A stretch of DNA of 64,000 nt from Streptomyces asoensis (GTDB lineage Bacteria; Actinomycetota; Actinomycetes; Streptomycetales; Streptomycetaceae): positions 2,728,001 through 2,792,000 of the forward strand of contig NZ_CP049838.1 in the NCBI RefSeq assembly GCF_013085465.1. Reading direction: 5' to 3'. The translations under genes were made by a program, and so were the position numbers. A model generated the notes under the pieces. The model was not told where the DNA came from. It did not search any database and saw only the letters and a list, made by a program, of their open reading frames with translations. Below are positions 1 to 9,547 of the stretch, one piece after another; the stretch's first letter is position 1, and the number at the start of each line of letters is the position of its first letter.

Positions 1-1051
1 CGCCGCCCTGCAACGGCGTGGCCCGTCCCGGGACCACCGTCAGCGAGCTGACCACGACGGTCAGCGCGAGCAGCACCATATGGGTGGGGCCGAGGCCGAG
101 GACGAGCGGCCCGGAGAGCCAGATGGAGGCCAGGGCGACCGCGGGGATGGTGAGACCGATGCTGGCCATCGCGGAGCCGAGCGCGAGGTTGAGGCTGGTC
201 TGCACCCGGTCGCGGCGGGCGGAGCGCAGCGCGGCGATCGTCTCGGGGAGCAGCACGAGCAGCGCGATGATCACACCGACCACCGCCTGGGGCAGTCCGG
301 CGGCCTCCACTCCGGACTCGATCGTGGGCGAGACGCCCTTGGCGAGGCCCACCACACCGATCAGGGCCAGGCCGAGCAGCCCGAGGCTGATCCAGGCGGT
401 CCGGGACGTGGGGGCGCCGGCGTGGTCGTCTGCGGTGATCACGTCTCCCTGCCGGGTGACCGGCAGGAAGTAGTCGCGGTGCCGGATGGTCTGGGTCGCC
501 ACGAACAGGCCGTACAGAATCAGTGAGGACAGTGCGGCGAAGGTGAGCTGGACGGAGGAGAACTCCGGGCCCGGTTTGCTGGTGGTGAAGGTCGGCAGGA
601 CCAGACTGAGCGTGGCCAGGGTCGCGACGGTCGCCAGTGCCGCGCCGGTGCCCTCCGGGTTGAAGATCGCCGTGCCGTGGCGCAGCGAGGCGACCAGGAG
701 GCACAGGCCGACGATGCCGTTGCAGGTGATCATCACGGCCGCGAAGACCGTGTCCCTGGCCAGGGTCGAGCTCTTGTCCCCGCCGTCCGCCATCAGCGTG
801 ACGATCAGGGCGACCTCGATGATCGTCACGGCGACCGCGAGGACGAGGGATCCGAAGGGTTCACCGACCCGGTGGGCGACGACCTCCGCGTGGTGCACGG
901 CGGCCAGGACCGCTCCGGCGAGGACCAGCGTCACCACGGCGACGACCGCGCCGGGCAGGTCGCGTCCCCAGGTCAGGGCCAGCAGGACGACCGCGAGCGC
1001 CGGCACGAGCGCTGTCCACCGGGTCGTGACCGACCTGAGCCGAGCGATCAT
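1..1051 (-). CDS. Calcium/proton antiporter, ChaA-like (3' end beyond window)
   Basis: CaCA-superfamily cation/H+ antiporter in the cytoplasmic membrane. About 350 codons are visible from an ATG at 1051; the stop lies outside the window. The protein is almost entirely hydrophobic helices. The first alpha-repeat is recognisable as GEPFGSLVLAVAVTIIEVAL, and the second half contains a matching acidic membrane segment (VVGVIIALLVLLPETIAAL). The family exports Ca2+ or Na+ in exchange for protons. Transcribed in the same direction as terC but separated from it by a strong hairpin, so probably its own unit. Family assignment is firm; the ion carried is inferred. Confidence 0.9.
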   Translation of the reverse strand, partial: MIARLRSVTTRWTALVPALAVVLLALTWGRDLPGAVVAVVTLVLAGAVLAAVHHAEVVAHRVGEPFGSLVLAVAVTIIEVALIVTLMADGGDKSSTLARDTVFAAVMITCNGIVGLCLLVASLRHGTAIFNPEGTGAALATVATLATLSLVLPTFTTSKPGPEFSSVQLTFAALSSLILYGLFVATQTIRHRDYFLPVTRQGDVITADDHAGAPTSRTAWISLGLLGLALIGVVGLAKGVSPTIESGVEAAGLPQAVVGVIIALLVLLPETIAALRSARRDRVQTSLNLALGSAMASIGLTIPAVALASIWLSGPLVLGLGPTHMVLLALTVVVSSLTVVPGRATPLQGG

Positions 1052-1148
1052 GCAGCGATCGTCGCAGAGCCGTAGGGGCTCCGCATTCCGGCCCGTCCGG
1101 CCCGGAACACGCGCCCCTGGGTGGAAACGCGCAGCTCCCGACGAAGCA

Positions 1149-1189
1149 CCGGGAGCGGTGCTCGGCAATTCACCGCGCACCGCTCCCGG
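1149..1189 (-). terminator. Intrinsic terminator downstream of terC
   Basis: Perfect 13-bp inverted repeat (CCGGGAGCGGTGC and its complement) around a 15-nt loop, lying between the terC stop and the antiporter start. The T run after the stem is weak, as is usual for Streptomyces terminators. Confidence 0.75.
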
Positions 1190-1216
1190 GGGTGGTTGTT
1201 CCTACGTCCTCCGTGG

Positions 1217-2218
1217 TCAGGCCTCGATGCTGTCCTTCGGAGCGCCTTCGCTCTCCGTCCGCGCCGCCTCGGCCGCCGCCTGCTTCCTCGAAGCCCGCAG
1301 GCTGGTGATCGTGGTGACGATCAGGACGGAGCAGATGACGCCGAGCGAGACCGGGATGCTGATCTCGGGGACGTGGACCCCGGACTCGTGCAGGGCGTGC
1401 AGCACCAGCTTCACGCCGATGAAGCCGAGGATGACCGACAGGCCGTAGCTGAGGTGGACCAGCTTCCTCAGCAGGCCACCGATGAGGAAGTAGAGCTGTC
1501 GCAGCCCCATCAGGGCGAACGCGTTGGCGGTGAAGACGATGTACGGATCCTGCGTCAGGCCGAAGATCGCGGGGATCGAGTCGAGCGCGAAGAGCACGTC
1601 GGTGGTGCCGATCGCGAGCATCACGACCAGCATCGGGGTCATGACCCGCTTGCCGTTCTGCTCGATCCACAGCTTCGTGCCGTGATAGCGGTCGGCGACG
1701 CCGAACCGCTTCTCCACGGCCTTGAGCAGCTTGTTCTCCTCGAACTCCTCGTCCTCCTCGTCGGCACGGGCCTCCTGGATGAGCTTCCAGGCGGTCCAGA
1801 TCAGGAAGGCGCCGAAGAGGTAGAACACCCACGCGAAGCTGGCGAGGATCGCGGCGCCCGCGGCGATGAAGATCGCCCGCAGGACCAGGGCTATGAGGAC
1901 ACCGACGAGCAGGACCCGCTGCTGGTACTGCGACGGGACCGAGAACTTCGCCATGATCAGGACGAAGACGAAGAGGTTGTCGACACTGAGCGACTTCTCG
2001 GTGATGAAGCCCGCGAAGAACTCGCCGGCCGGCTCACCGCCGCTGAACACGAGCAGCCCGACTCCGAAGAGCCCGGCCAGCGCGATCCAGACGACGGTCC
2101 AGATCCCCGCTTCCTTGATCGACACGTCGTGCGGCTTGCGGCCGATGAAGAAGTCGACCGCGATGAGGGCGGCAAGGCCCACGATGGTGAGGCCCCATAG
2201 GGCCAGGGAAACATTCAC
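1217..2218 (-). CDS. TerC family integral membrane protein
   Basis: 333-aa TerC/Alx-type protein. The family includes tellurium-resistance and Mn2+-exporting membrane proteins. Seven or more hydrophobic segments are visible, with the acidic membrane motifs typical of TerC (residues FFAGFITEKSLSVDNLFVF, then FALDSIPAIFGLTQDPYIVF). The GTG at 2218 was chosen because GGAGG stands just before it and homology begins at NVSLALW; upstream in-frame codons would run through the riboswitch. A charged Glu/Asp-rich loop lies in the middle and the tail is hydrophilic. Because a Mn2+ aptamer precedes it, Mn2+ efflux is the most likely job, which is an inference from family and leader. Two TerD genes lie upstream on the same strand, giving a ter-like neighbourhood. 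Confidence 0.93.
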   Translation of the reverse strand: MNVSLALWGLTIVGLAALIAVDFFIGRKPHDVSIKEAGIWTVVWIALAGLFGVGLLVFSGGEPAGEFFAGFITEKSLSVDNLFVFVLIMAKFSVPSQYQQRVLLVGVLIALVLRAIFIAAGAAILASFAWVFYLFGAFLIWTAWKLIQEARADEEDEEFEENKLLKAVEKRFGVADRYHGTKLWIEQNGKRVMTPMLVVMLAIGTTDVLFALDSIPAIFGLTQDPYIVFTANAFALMGLRQLYFLIGGLLRKLVHLSYGLSVILGFIGVKLVLHALHESGVHVPEISIPVSLGVICSVLIVTTITSLRASRKQAAAEAARTESEGAPKDSIEA

Positions 2219-2267
2219 TGCGCCTCCGACAGTACGTAACGGCAGGTAATCAGCGTCGTCGCGCTGC

Positions 2268-2360
2268 CGGAGGTCTCTTCCACCCGGAATGGGCCGACGC
2301 CCCGGGATCAGGCCTGATCCGTATTGACGGGTACGCCGCAGCAGGGAGTACTCCCCTCCG
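2268..2360 (-). promoter_or_regulatory. yybP-ykoY (Mn2+) riboswitch aptamer in the terC leader
   Basis: On the minus strand the terC leader contains the hallmark loops of the yybP-ykoY aptamer in order: GGGGAGTA, then CGTCAATACGGATC, then AGACCTCCG. The closing P1 helix pairs CGGAGG (2355-2360) with CCTCCG (2268-2273). A palindrome, GGATCAGGCCTGATCC (2305-2320), forms an internal stem-loop. The class binds Mn2+ and commonly precedes TerC/MntP-type exporters. Between aptamer and GTG a further CGGCAG/CTGCCG hairpin lies close to the GGAGG ribosome site and is a plausible expression platform. The motif match is seen directly; Mn2+ control is family knowledge. Confidence 0.88.
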
Positions 2361-2443
2361 TGAGGAAAACAGTACCCCAACCACCAAGAAAAGGTAAAGC
2401 GCTTGGCAAAAGAAAGACCAAGTCCGCTGGTCAGAAGCCTTTA

Positions 2444-4456
2444 CTAGTACTTGGCGCGAGCCGCCGCGACCTGAGCGAGGACCTGCTGGAGCACCTGGCT
2501 GCCGGGCGGCACGAGACTCGGTTCATACGTCCACGCATGCCCCACCCAGGGGTCGGCGAGGTGGTCCTCGGGCACGGGCGTCAGCCGCAGCAGCGCACGC
2601 CACAGCGGGTCCAGCAACGGACCGTAACTGTCGGCATCCTCCCGGTCGGCGACCATCATCAGGTGGACGCCGACGCCGGGCCCCTCGTCCGCGAGGTAAC
2701 GCAGCTGGGTCACGGCACGGTCGTCGAAGCCGTGCGGGAAGTCATTGACGACCAGGAGCTGCTGGGCCGTGTCGAAGCCGGGCGGCAGCGAGTCGGCCAT
2801 GCCACCACGCACCGCCATCTGCACCAGGTCGACCCGCTCCGTGAGCCCGCCCAGGACCGCCGCGACACCTGCCGCACCGACCGCGGGCGGGGCCGCGAGC
2901 ACGCCGCTCCGCACCAGCGGCGCGAGTTCCCGGGCGCCCGAGCCGGCCGGATCGACGACGTGCACGGTGAACTCGTCCGCCGGATGCACCGCCAGCAGCC
3001 GGGCCGTGTGCGCCACGGCCGACTCCATGGCGAGGCGGCGCAGTTCGTGGGAGTCGGCGAACGACCCGTCGGACAAGCCCGACCGCCCGCTGTCGATCCA
3101 CAGACCGCGTTCGAGCGGGAGCCTGACCAGCATCGGGATGCGCAGCGGGTCGCTCTCGGGAAGGTGGAGGTCGCCCAGCCGCACGGCCATGGGCATCTCC
3201 ATGGGGACGCGGTAGGCGTGCCAGACGGGGTTGTCCCAGCGCGCGTACGCCGCGGGCAGCGCCGGCTCGACCACGTCGGCCTCGGCGCCGAGCTGGACGA
3301 GATCCCGGTCCAGGGCCTCCCGGGCCTGGTCGACGAGCTGGATGTGCTTGGCCTGGGCCGCCTCGCGGGCGGCGTCGCCCTGGCCGCCCATCCTGCTGCG
3401 CGGGTCGGACAGGACCTGGTCCAGCTCCTTCTCCATCCGCGTATCGGCGAAGTCGACGGCGCTGCGGTACGCGGCCGTGCTGCGGGCCAGGTCCTCGAAC
3501 ATGCCCCAGACCTGGTTGTAGAGCCGCTCCTCCATGGACCAGCCGGTCGCGTCACCCGCGACGGGCCGGGCGGGCCGGCCGGGCTGGGCCGGAGGCGCGG
3601 TGGGCGGAGGCGGGGGCGGAGCGGCGTTCTGCCGACGCGGGTGGCTGTAGTCGATCGAGCCACCGGTGGTGGGTGTCGTCGGCGTCGGCTGGGTGGCGTC
3701 GGGATCCGTCGGTGTGGTGCCCGCCGGGTAGCCCGTACCCGAGGGACCCTGAGGGTTCTGGGTCGCCCCGTACGGACCGGCGGCGCCCTGGGTGCCCTGC
3801 GCGCCGTACGGCGAGCCGCTCTGGTCCGGGCCGAGGGCGGACGCGGCCGCCTGCCGGGAGCGGTCGCCGTCGGCCGTACGCGGCGGCGCCTGCACCGAGC
3901 GGGCCAGGCCCTGGACCACGGCTTCGTTGATGCCGGCCGCGAGTCGGTGCGCCTGCGACAGACCCTGGTCGGTGAGGAGTTCGGCGAGGCCGCCCGCGTA
4001 GCCCTGGCCGACGGCGCGCACCTTCCAGGCGCCCTGACGCCGGTACAGCTCCAGCGCGACGACCGCCGACTCCGCCTCCAGGCCGGTGATGGTGTAGGTG
4101 GCGACCTCGGTGCCGTCGAGGCCGGTGACCGCGATGAAGGGGGCCGCGACCGAGCCGAAGCTGACCGGCCCGCCGACGCCCGCGGGCAGGGCGAGCAGCA
4201 CGCTGACCCGGTGCACGGCCGCCGACACGGCGTCCAGGTCCACCGCGAGACGGTGGTCGGCGGCCGCCTGCCGGGAGACCTCCAGGCCGGGCAGTGTGGG
4301 TACGCCGGGGTGGGCCACCCACTCGACGCCGGGGACCTTGCCGCTCTCGTCACCGAGTGTGGCAACCGCCATGACCGGCCGGCCGGCCGAGACCCGGATC
4401 TCGAGGCGGACCTGGGAGAGCGGGTGGTTCTGCCCCCGCACCAGCTCGGCCGTCAT
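2444..4456 (-). CDS. TerD-domain protein fused to a degenerate FtsK-like ATPase domain
   Basis: 670-aa cytoplasmic protein in three parts. Residues 1-190 are a TerD domain (calcium-binding fold of the tellurium/stress ter systems). Residues 205-300 are a Pro/Thr/Gly-rich disordered linker. Residues about 410-660 have the layout of an FtsK/SpoIIIE/HerA motor: LPLERGLWIDSGRSGLSDGS sits where the Walker A strand-loop should be, and QLLVVNDFPHGFDD followed by GPGVGVHLMMVADR sits where Walker B and the sensor strand should be. The P-loop lysine and the Walker B acidic residue are not evident, so it is probably a non-hydrolysing scaffold or nucleotide sensor. The FtsK likeness is my reading of the pattern, not a search result. 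It is 55 bp upstream-to-downstream linked with the next terD. Confidence 0.85.
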   Translation of the reverse strand: MTAELVRGQNHPLSQVRLEIRVSAGRPVMAVATLGDESGKVPGVEWVAHPGVPTLPGLEVSRQAAADHRLAVDLDAVSAAVHRVSVLLALPAGVGGPVSFGSVAAPFIAVTGLDGTEVATYTITGLEAESAVVALELYRRQGAWKVRAVGQGYAGGLAELLTDQGLSQAHRLAAGINEAVVQGLARSVQAPPRTADGDRSRQAAASALGPDQSGSPYGAQGTQGAAGPYGATQNPQGPSGTGYPAGTTPTDPDATQPTPTTPTTGGSIDYSHPRRQNAAPPPPPPTAPPAQPGRPARPVAGDATGWSMEERLYNQVWGMFEDLARSTAAYRSAVDFADTRMEKELDQVLSDPRSRMGGQGDAAREAAQAKHIQLVDQAREALDRDLVQLGAEADVVEPALPAAYARWDNPVWHAYRVPMEMPMAVRLGDLHLPESDPLRIPMLVRLPLERGLWIDSGRSGLSDGSFADSHELRRLAMESAVAHTARLLAVHPADEFTVHVVDPAGSGARELAPLVRSGVLAAPPAVGAAGVAAVLGGLTERVDLVQMAVRGGMADSLPPGFDTAQQLLVVNDFPHGFDDRAVTQLRYLADEGPGVGVHLMMVADREDADSYGPLLDPLWRALLRLTPVPEDHLADPWVGHAWTYEPSLVPPGSQVLQQVLAQVAAARAKY

Positions 4457-4511
4457 CGCCTGTCGTCCCCCTGCGTCGCGTGTGGTGTTGTCTTGGGTGC
4501 CGCTCTCCGCC

Positions 4512-5090
4512 CTAGAGCGCGGGCAGGATCGCGGGCATCAGGTCCTGGAAGGTACGGCCGTTGGCCGGCGCGCCGAGGGCCGTCATGTTCCAGCCGCCGC
4601 CCACCCGGTGCACCTTCGCCATGATCTGGGCCGTGTAGGCGCCGCCGCCCGCCAGCGTGTAGCGCGCGAGCTCCTGGCCGTTGGTCTCGTCGACCAGACG
4701 GCAGAAGGCGTTCTGCACTTCCTGGAACGTCTGGCCGGTGAAGGAGTTCACCGTGAAGATGATCTGGTCGATGTGGACCGGCACGCGCGCGAGGTCGACG
4801 AGGATCGCCTCGTCGTCGCCGCCCTGACCGACACCGCCGACGAGGTTGTCACCGGTGTGACGGACCGAGCCGTCGTCACTCACCAGGTGGCGGAAGAAGA
4901 CGACGTCGACCGGCTGCTTGTCGGCGAAGAGAACGGCGGAGGCGTCGAGGTCGATCTCCCGGGTCCGGGAGCCGAACAGGCCACGCCGCGGGGCCGCCTG
5001 CCAGCCGAGACCCATGCGCACCGCGGTCAGGCTGCCCCCGTCGTTCTTCTGAAGACTGATGGCCTGACCCTTGGTCATGTTGACGGTCAC
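4512..5090 (-). CDS. terD: TerD family protein
   Basis: 192-aa single-domain TerD protein. It starts at GTG 5090, preceded by GAGAGGGGAA; the protein begins VTVNMTKGQAISLQKNDGGS, the standard N terminus of the family. The double Asp motifs of the calcium sites are present as DASAVLFADKQPVDVVFF and the VRHTGDNLVGGVGQGGDDEA stretch. TerD proteins are Ca2+-binding stress proteins; in Streptomyces they affect development and membrane-associated stress responses. Downstream, after 55 bp and in the same direction, lies the TerD/FtsK-like fusion, so the two are probably co-transcribed. An in-frame extension upstream to 5210 is rejected because it lacks family similarity and a ribosome site. Confidence 0.93.
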   Translation of the reverse strand: MTVNMTKGQAISLQKNDGGSLTAVRMGLGWQAAPRRGLFGSRTREIDLDASAVLFADKQPVDVVFFRHLVSDDGSVRHTGDNLVGGVGQGGDDEAILVDLARVPVHIDQIIFTVNSFTGQTFQEVQNAFCRLVDETNGQELARYTLAGGGAYTAQIMAKVHRVGGGWNMTALGAPANGRTFQDLMPAILPAL

Positions 5091-5250
5091 GCGCTGATTC
5101 CCCTCTCGAGCTGTCCCCTGTTGCCGCGAGCCCGCGGTTGACGGAAACCCTACGCAAAGGCACTGACACTGCCGTACCCAGGCCCGCACTTTGTGTCGGT
5201 CTTGCAACACAGCCGGTGCGGGGCGAGGGCACAGCTGCCGCAGGGGTCCG

Positions 5251-7395
5251 TCAGGCCAGACCCGCCTCCCTCATCTGGCGCAGTTCCTTCTTCATTTCGG
5301 AGACCTCGTCGCGGATCCGGGCGGCGACCTCGAACTGGAGGTCGGCGGCGGCGGCCCGCATACGCTCCGTCATCTCCTCGATCTGCTCGGTGAGTTCGGC
5401 CGCGGGACGGTCCGTCGGCACCGTCTCCTTGGACTTGCCCTTGGCCGACCTGGACTTGGCGCCCTTGGCCGCCTTGTCGCCGAGGGAGGGCACAGGGGCC
5501 TTGGTGCCCCGCCCGTCCTTCTTCGCGCGGTAGCCCGAGCCGAGCAGCTGCTCCGTGTCGACCTCCTCGCGGGAGATCTGGGCGACGATGTCGTTGATCT
5601 TCTTGCGGAGCGGTTGCGGGTCGATGCCGTTCGCCGTGTTGTAGGCGACCTGCTTCTCCCGGCGGCGGTTGGTCTCCTCGATGGCCCGCTCCATGCCCGG
5701 GGTGATCTTGTCGGCGTACATGTGGACCTGACCGGAGACATTGCGCGCCGCGCGGCCGATGGTCTGGATCAGCGAGGTGCCGGAGCGCAGGAAGCCCTCC
5801 TTGTCGGCGTCGAGGATCGCCACCAGGGACACCTCGGGCAGGTCGAGCCCCTCCCGCAGGAGGTTGATGCCGACCAGGACGTCGAACTCGCCGGCGCGCA
5901 GCTCGCGCAGCAGCTCGATCCGGCGCAGCGTGTCGACGTCGCTGTGCAGGTAGCGCACCTGGATGCCGAGTTCCAGGAAGTAGTCCGTGAGGTCCTCGGC
6001 CATCTTCTTGGTGAGCGTGGTGACCAGGACGCGCTCGTCCTTCTCCACGCGCGTGCGGATCTCGTGCACCAGGTCGTCGATCTGGCCCTCGGTGGGCTTG
6101 ACCACGACCTCCGGGTCGATCAGGCCGGTGGGGCGGATGATCTGCTCGACGGTGCCGTCCCCGCGGGAGAGCTCGTACTTGCCGGGGGTCGCCGACAGGT
6201 AGACGGTCTGCCCGATGCGCTCCTGGAACTCCTCCCACTTCAGGGGGCGGTTGTCGAGGGCGGAGGGCAGCCGGAAGCCGTGGTCGACGAGGGTGCGCTT
6301 GCGGGAGGCGTCCCCCTCGTACATGGCGCCGATCTGCGGGACGGTGACATGGGACTCGTCGATGACGAGCAGGAAGTCGTCCGGGAAGTAGTCGAGCAGG
6401 GTGTTCGGCGGGGAGCCGGGCGAGCGCCCGTCGAAGTGCATCGAGTAGTTCTCGACACCGGAGCAGGAGCCGATCTGGCGGAGCATCTCCAGGTCGTACG
6501 TGGTGCGCATGCGCAGGCGCTGGGCCTCCAGGAGCTTGCCCTGCTTCTCCAGGTCGGCCAGGCGCTCGCCCAACTCCTTCTCGATGTCGTTGGCGGCCCG
6601 CTCCAGGCGCTCGGGGCCCGCCACGTAGTGCGTGGCCGGGAAGATGTACAGCTGCTGGTCGTCGCTGATGATCTCGCCGGTGAGCGGGTGCAGCGTGGAC
6701 AGGGCCTCGATCTCGTCGCCGAACATCTCGATGCGGACGGCGAGCTCCTCGTAGACCGGGAAGATCTCGATGGTGTCGCCGCGCACCCGGAAGGTGCCTC
6801 GGCTGAACGCCAGGTCGTTGCGCGTGTACTGGATGTCGACGAAGCGGCGCAGCAGCTGGTCCCGGTCGAGCTCGTCGCCGACGCGGAGCGGGACCATGCG
6901 GTCCACGTACTCCTGCGGGGTGCCGAGGCCGTAGATGCAGGAGACCGAGGCGACCACGACGACGTCACGGCGGGTGAGGAGCGAGTTGGTCGCGGAGTGC
7001 CGCAGGCGCTCGACCTCCTCGTTGATCGAGGAGTCCTTCTCGATGTAGGTGTCCGACTGCGGGACGTACGCCTCGGGCTGGTAGTAGTCGTAGTACGAGA
7101 CGAAGTACTCGACCGCGTTGTTCGGCAGCAGTTCGCGGAACTCGTTCGCCAGCTGGGCGGCCAGGGTCTTGTTCGGCGCCATCACCAGGGTGGGGCGCTG
7201 GAGCTTCTCGATCATCCACGCGGTGGTCGCGGACTTTCCGGTGCCGGTCGCGCCGAGCAGGACGACGTCCTTCTCACCTGCCTCGACGCGCTTGGCCAGC
7301 TCGGCGATGGCCGCCGGCTGGTCGCCACTGGGCTGGTAGGGGCTGACGACCTCGAAAGGCGCCACCGTGCGTTCGATGTGAGAAACGGGCCGCAT
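5251..7395 (-). CDS. uvrB: Excinuclease ABC subunit B
   Basis: 714-aa UvrB, the damage-verifying helicase-like subunit of nucleotide excision repair. Walker A is GATGTGKS (residues 48-55). The beta-hairpin that locks the damaged strand is visible as [17 protein letters not shown]-like VIDESHV motif, helicase motifs ([25 protein letters not shown]) and a C-terminal UVR domain ending [13 protein letters not shown] complete it. The ATG at 7395 is preceded within 8 bp by a damage-inducible promoter motif, so the mRNA is probably leaderless or nearly so. Ten in-frame codons upstream would overlap that promoter and are rejected. Confidence 0.98.
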   Translation of the reverse strand: MRPVSHIERTVAPFEVVSPYQPSGDQPAAIAELAKRVEAGEKDVVLLGATGTGKSATTAWMIEKLQRPTLVMAPNKTLAAQLANEFRELLPNNAVEYFVSYYDYYQPEAYVPQSDTYIEKDSSINEEVERLRHSATNSLLTRRDVVVVASVSCIYGLGTPQEYVDRMVPLRVGDELDRDQLLRRFVDIQYTRNDLAFSRGTFRVRGDTIEIFPVYEELAVRIEMFGDEIEALSTLHPLTGEIISDDQQLYIFPATHYVAGPERLERAANDIEKELGERLADLEKQGKLLEAQRLRMRTTYDLEMLRQIGSCSGVENYSMHFDGRSPGSPPNTLLDYFPDDFLLVIDESHVTVPQIGAMYEGDASRKRTLVDHGFRLPSALDNRPLKWEEFQERIGQTVYLSATPGKYELSRGDGTVEQIIRPTGLIDPEVVVKPTEGQIDDLVHEIRTRVEKDERVLVTTLTKKMAEDLTDYFLELGIQVRYLHSDVDTLRRIELLRELRAGEFDVLVGINLLREGLDLPEVSLVAILDADKEGFLRSGTSLIQTIGRAARNVSGQVHMYADKITPGMERAIEETNRRREKQVAYNTANGIDPQPLRKKINDIVAQISREEVDTEQLLGSGYRAKKDGRGTKAPVPSLGDKAAKGAKSRSAKGKSKETVPTDRPAAELTEQIEEMTERMRAAAADLQFEVAARIRDEVSEMKKELRQMREAGLA

Positions 7396-7402
7396 GTCAT
7401 CC

Positions 7403-7425
7403 ACCGTACGGCCCCCCACTGACAA
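7403..7425 (-). promoter_or_regulatory. RecA-NDp (PafBC-type) DNA-damage promoter of uvrB
   Basis: TTGTCAGTG, 8 nt, TACGGT: an exact match to the RecA-independent damage promoter consensus TTGTCRGTG-N8-TANNNT described in actinobacteria and read by PafBC. It ends 7 bp before the uvrB ATG. Confidence 0.85.
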
Positions 7426-7480
7426 CGGGGTCCGATCAGGGGTTTCGCGGGGGCCGGCCCCGGGGTCCCGGGTACGGGAG

Positions 7481-8344
7481 TCAGCGGTTCTGCGGGGTCC
7501 GGAACTCCCGGTGCGTCACCTTCCGGCGGCTGCGGAGCCGGGAGCGGCGCGACGGGTGCGGGGCCGGCGGGTGCGCCGGGACGCCGGGTTTGTGCTCGGC
7601 GGGCGTCCAGTCGGGCTTGCCCATGACCATCAACGGGTCGAACATCACGACCACACCCGCGAGGCAGAGGAAGGCGAGCGGGCCGATCAGCATCGGCGCG
7701 AGGAGGGCGGCGGGAGAGTCGCCCGCGGTCGGGGCGCCCGTGTGCAGATGGACGCTCAGGGCGGCCATCCCGGTGTAGTGCATGCCGGTCACGGCCAGCC
7801 CCATGACCAGGCTGGCGCCCACGCTCCACAGGAAGCCCCTGACCTGTCCCGCGGCCCACAGGGCGGCGGTGGCGGCACCCATGGCGATGGCGACGGAGGT
7901 GGCGACGGTGAACGTGTTGTACTGCAAAGTTCCGTTGAAGCGCATTCCGGCCATGCCCAGGTAGTGCATCGACGCGATGCCCAGGCCGGTGATGGTGCCC
8001 CCGGTGAACAGCGCCGTTCCGGTCGCGCCCCGGTAGCCGACTATGAAGATCCCCACGCCCACCATGACGATGGCGACGCCCAGGCTCGCGTACGTCATCG
8101 GCTTGTCGTAGTGGATCGGGGCGCCGTCGACCGTGAAGCCGATCATCGCGATGAAGTGCATGGTCCAGATGCCGGAGCCGATCGCCGCCGAGCCGAGGGC
8201 GAGCCATCCCGGGCGCCAGGACTGGGCGACGAGCAGGGCTCTGGTGGTGCAGCGCAGACCGAGAGCACCGCCGAGGCAGGCCATGAGGTAGGCCACCAGC
8301 GGTGTGACGAGTCCGTAGCTGAAACCGTCGACCGTGCCTTGCAT
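7481..8344 (-). CDS. MHYT-domain integral membrane sensor
   Basis: 287-aa membrane protein with seven predicted helices. The MHYT signature recurs as [18 protein letters not shown] and MHYTGMAAL, each at the outer end of a helix; these Met/His residues are thought to bind copper or sense O2, CO or NO. In most bacteria MHYT is fused to GGDEF/EAL domains, but here the protein ends in a short basic tail (RSRLRSRRK), so any output domain is missing or supplied in trans. ATG 8344 ([11 protein letters not shown]) was chosen because the 69 codons upstream in frame are low-complexity and unlike the family. Monocistronic. Confidence 0.88.
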   Translation of the reverse strand: MQGTVDGFSYGLVTPLVAYLMACLGGALGLRCTTRALLVAQSWRPGWLALGSAAIGSGIWTMHFIAMIGFTVDGAPIHYDKPMTYASLGVAIVMVGVGIFIVGYRGATGTALFTGGTITGLGIASMHYLGMAGMRFNGTLQYNTFTVATSVAIAMGAATAALWAAGQVRGFLWSVGASLVMGLAVTGMHYTGMAALSVHLHTGAPTAGDSPAALLAPMLIGPLAFLCLAGVVVMFDPLMVMGKPDWTPAEHKPGVPAHPPAPHPSRRSRLRSRRKVTHREFRTPQNR

Positions 8345-8618
8345 GCGCGGTTGCCCTTCGCCCTGTTTGCTTGATCTTCCTGAAACTCGCCCCTCTCCAG
8401 GACCGCTGAGCGCGGTCAAGGCTGAGAGAGAGTATGACCCCCACCGGAATGGTCGAACGATTTTCCGGCAAAGAAACACGCCCTTGTCGCACATGTGCGG
8501 CACCAGTGAGCGGCCTCCGAAGTCTCCTTTCATTCTGTGGTCATCCTGCACACCCCCGCTGTCGACCCTCTGCTGTCACTGTTGAGCTGTATGTGATGGC
8601 CCGACGCGAGGAGTACGC

Positions 8619-9491
8619 ATGCACGCGCGCGTAGTTGCCGCCACGACCACCGCCGTCCTGGGCACCGTCGCCCTCCTGCTCCCCGTTCACGACGCCCGGG
8701 CGGGCAGCGCTTTCCGGCCGTCGGTGATCGCCCACCGGGGAGCCTCCGCCCACGCCCCCGAGAACACCCTGGACGCCGTCGACGAGGCGGCCTCGCTGGG
8801 CATCCTGTGGGTGGAGAACGACGTCCAGCGCACCAGGGACGGCGAGCTCGTGGTGATCCACGACGACAGTCTCCGCCGCACGACCGACGCCGAGGAGGTC
8901 TTTCCCGGCCGGGCCCCGTGGAAGGTGCGGGACTTCACGGCGGCCGAGATAGCCCTGCTCGACGCGGGGAGCTGGTTCGGCGCCGCCTACACGGGCGTGC
9001 GTGTGCCGACGCTCAAGGAGTACGTCGACCGGGTCGAGCATCACCACCAGAAGCTGCTCCTGGAGGTCAAGAACCCCGAGCTGTATCCGGGGATCGAGCA
9101 GCAGACCCTGAAGCTGCTGAGCAACGAGGGCTGGCTGGACCGCCGGCACCTCACGAACCGGCTGATCGTGCAGAGTTTCAGCGCCGACAGCCTGCGGACC
9201 GTCCACGAACTGAAGCCGGGGGTGCGGACCGGTCTGCTCGGGATGCCGGCCCTCGCGGACCTGCCCCGGTACACGGGCTTCGCCGACCTGATCAACCCGT
9301 CGTACGCCGCCCTCTCCCCCGCGTACGTCTCCGCCGTGCACGCGCTCACCGGACCGCACGGCAAGCCGATGAAGGTCTTCGTCTGGACCGTCGACGACCC
9401 CGCGACCGCCGAGGCCGTCGCGGGGTACGACGTCGACGGCGTGATCACCAACAAGCCCGACGTGGTGCGGCGGGCCCTGTACGGGTACTGA
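8619..9491 (+). CDS. Secreted glycerophosphodiester phosphodiesterase
   Basis: 290-aa GDPD-family enzyme that hydrolyses glycerophosphodiesters to glycerol-3-phosphate and an alcohol. A signal peptide covers about residues 1-28 (hydrophobic VVAATTTAVLGTVALLL, then ARA cleavage site), so the enzyme acts outside the membrane. Catalytic motifs are visible: IAHRGASAHAPENT (active-site His and Arg), then ENDVQRTRDGELVVIHDD with the metal-binding Glu/Asp and the second catalytic His, and LLEVKNP. A barrel-closing motif KVFVWTVDD and a final strand VDGVITNKPD follow. GAGGAG precedes the ATG. Likely role: phosphate/glycerol scavenging from lipid or teichoic-acid debris. Confidence 0.95.
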   Translation: MHARVVAATTTAVLGTVALLLPVHDARAGSAFRPSVIAHRGASAHAPENTLDAVDEAASLGILWVENDVQRTRDGELVVIHDDSLRRTTDAEEVFPGRAPWKVRDFTAAEIALLDAGSWFGAAYTGVRVPTLKEYVDRVEHHHQKLLLEVKNPELYPGIEQQTLKLLSNEGWLDRRHLTNRLIVQSFSADSLRTVHELKPGVRTGLLGMPALADLPRYTGFADLINPSYAALSPAYVSAVHALTGPHGKPMKVFVWTVDDPATAEAVAGYDVDGVITNKPDVVRRALYGY

Positions 9492-9547
9492 CGCCCGGCG
9501 GCCCCGGGGCGCGGTGCGGGAGCGGGCCGTGCCGCCGCCCAGGGGCG

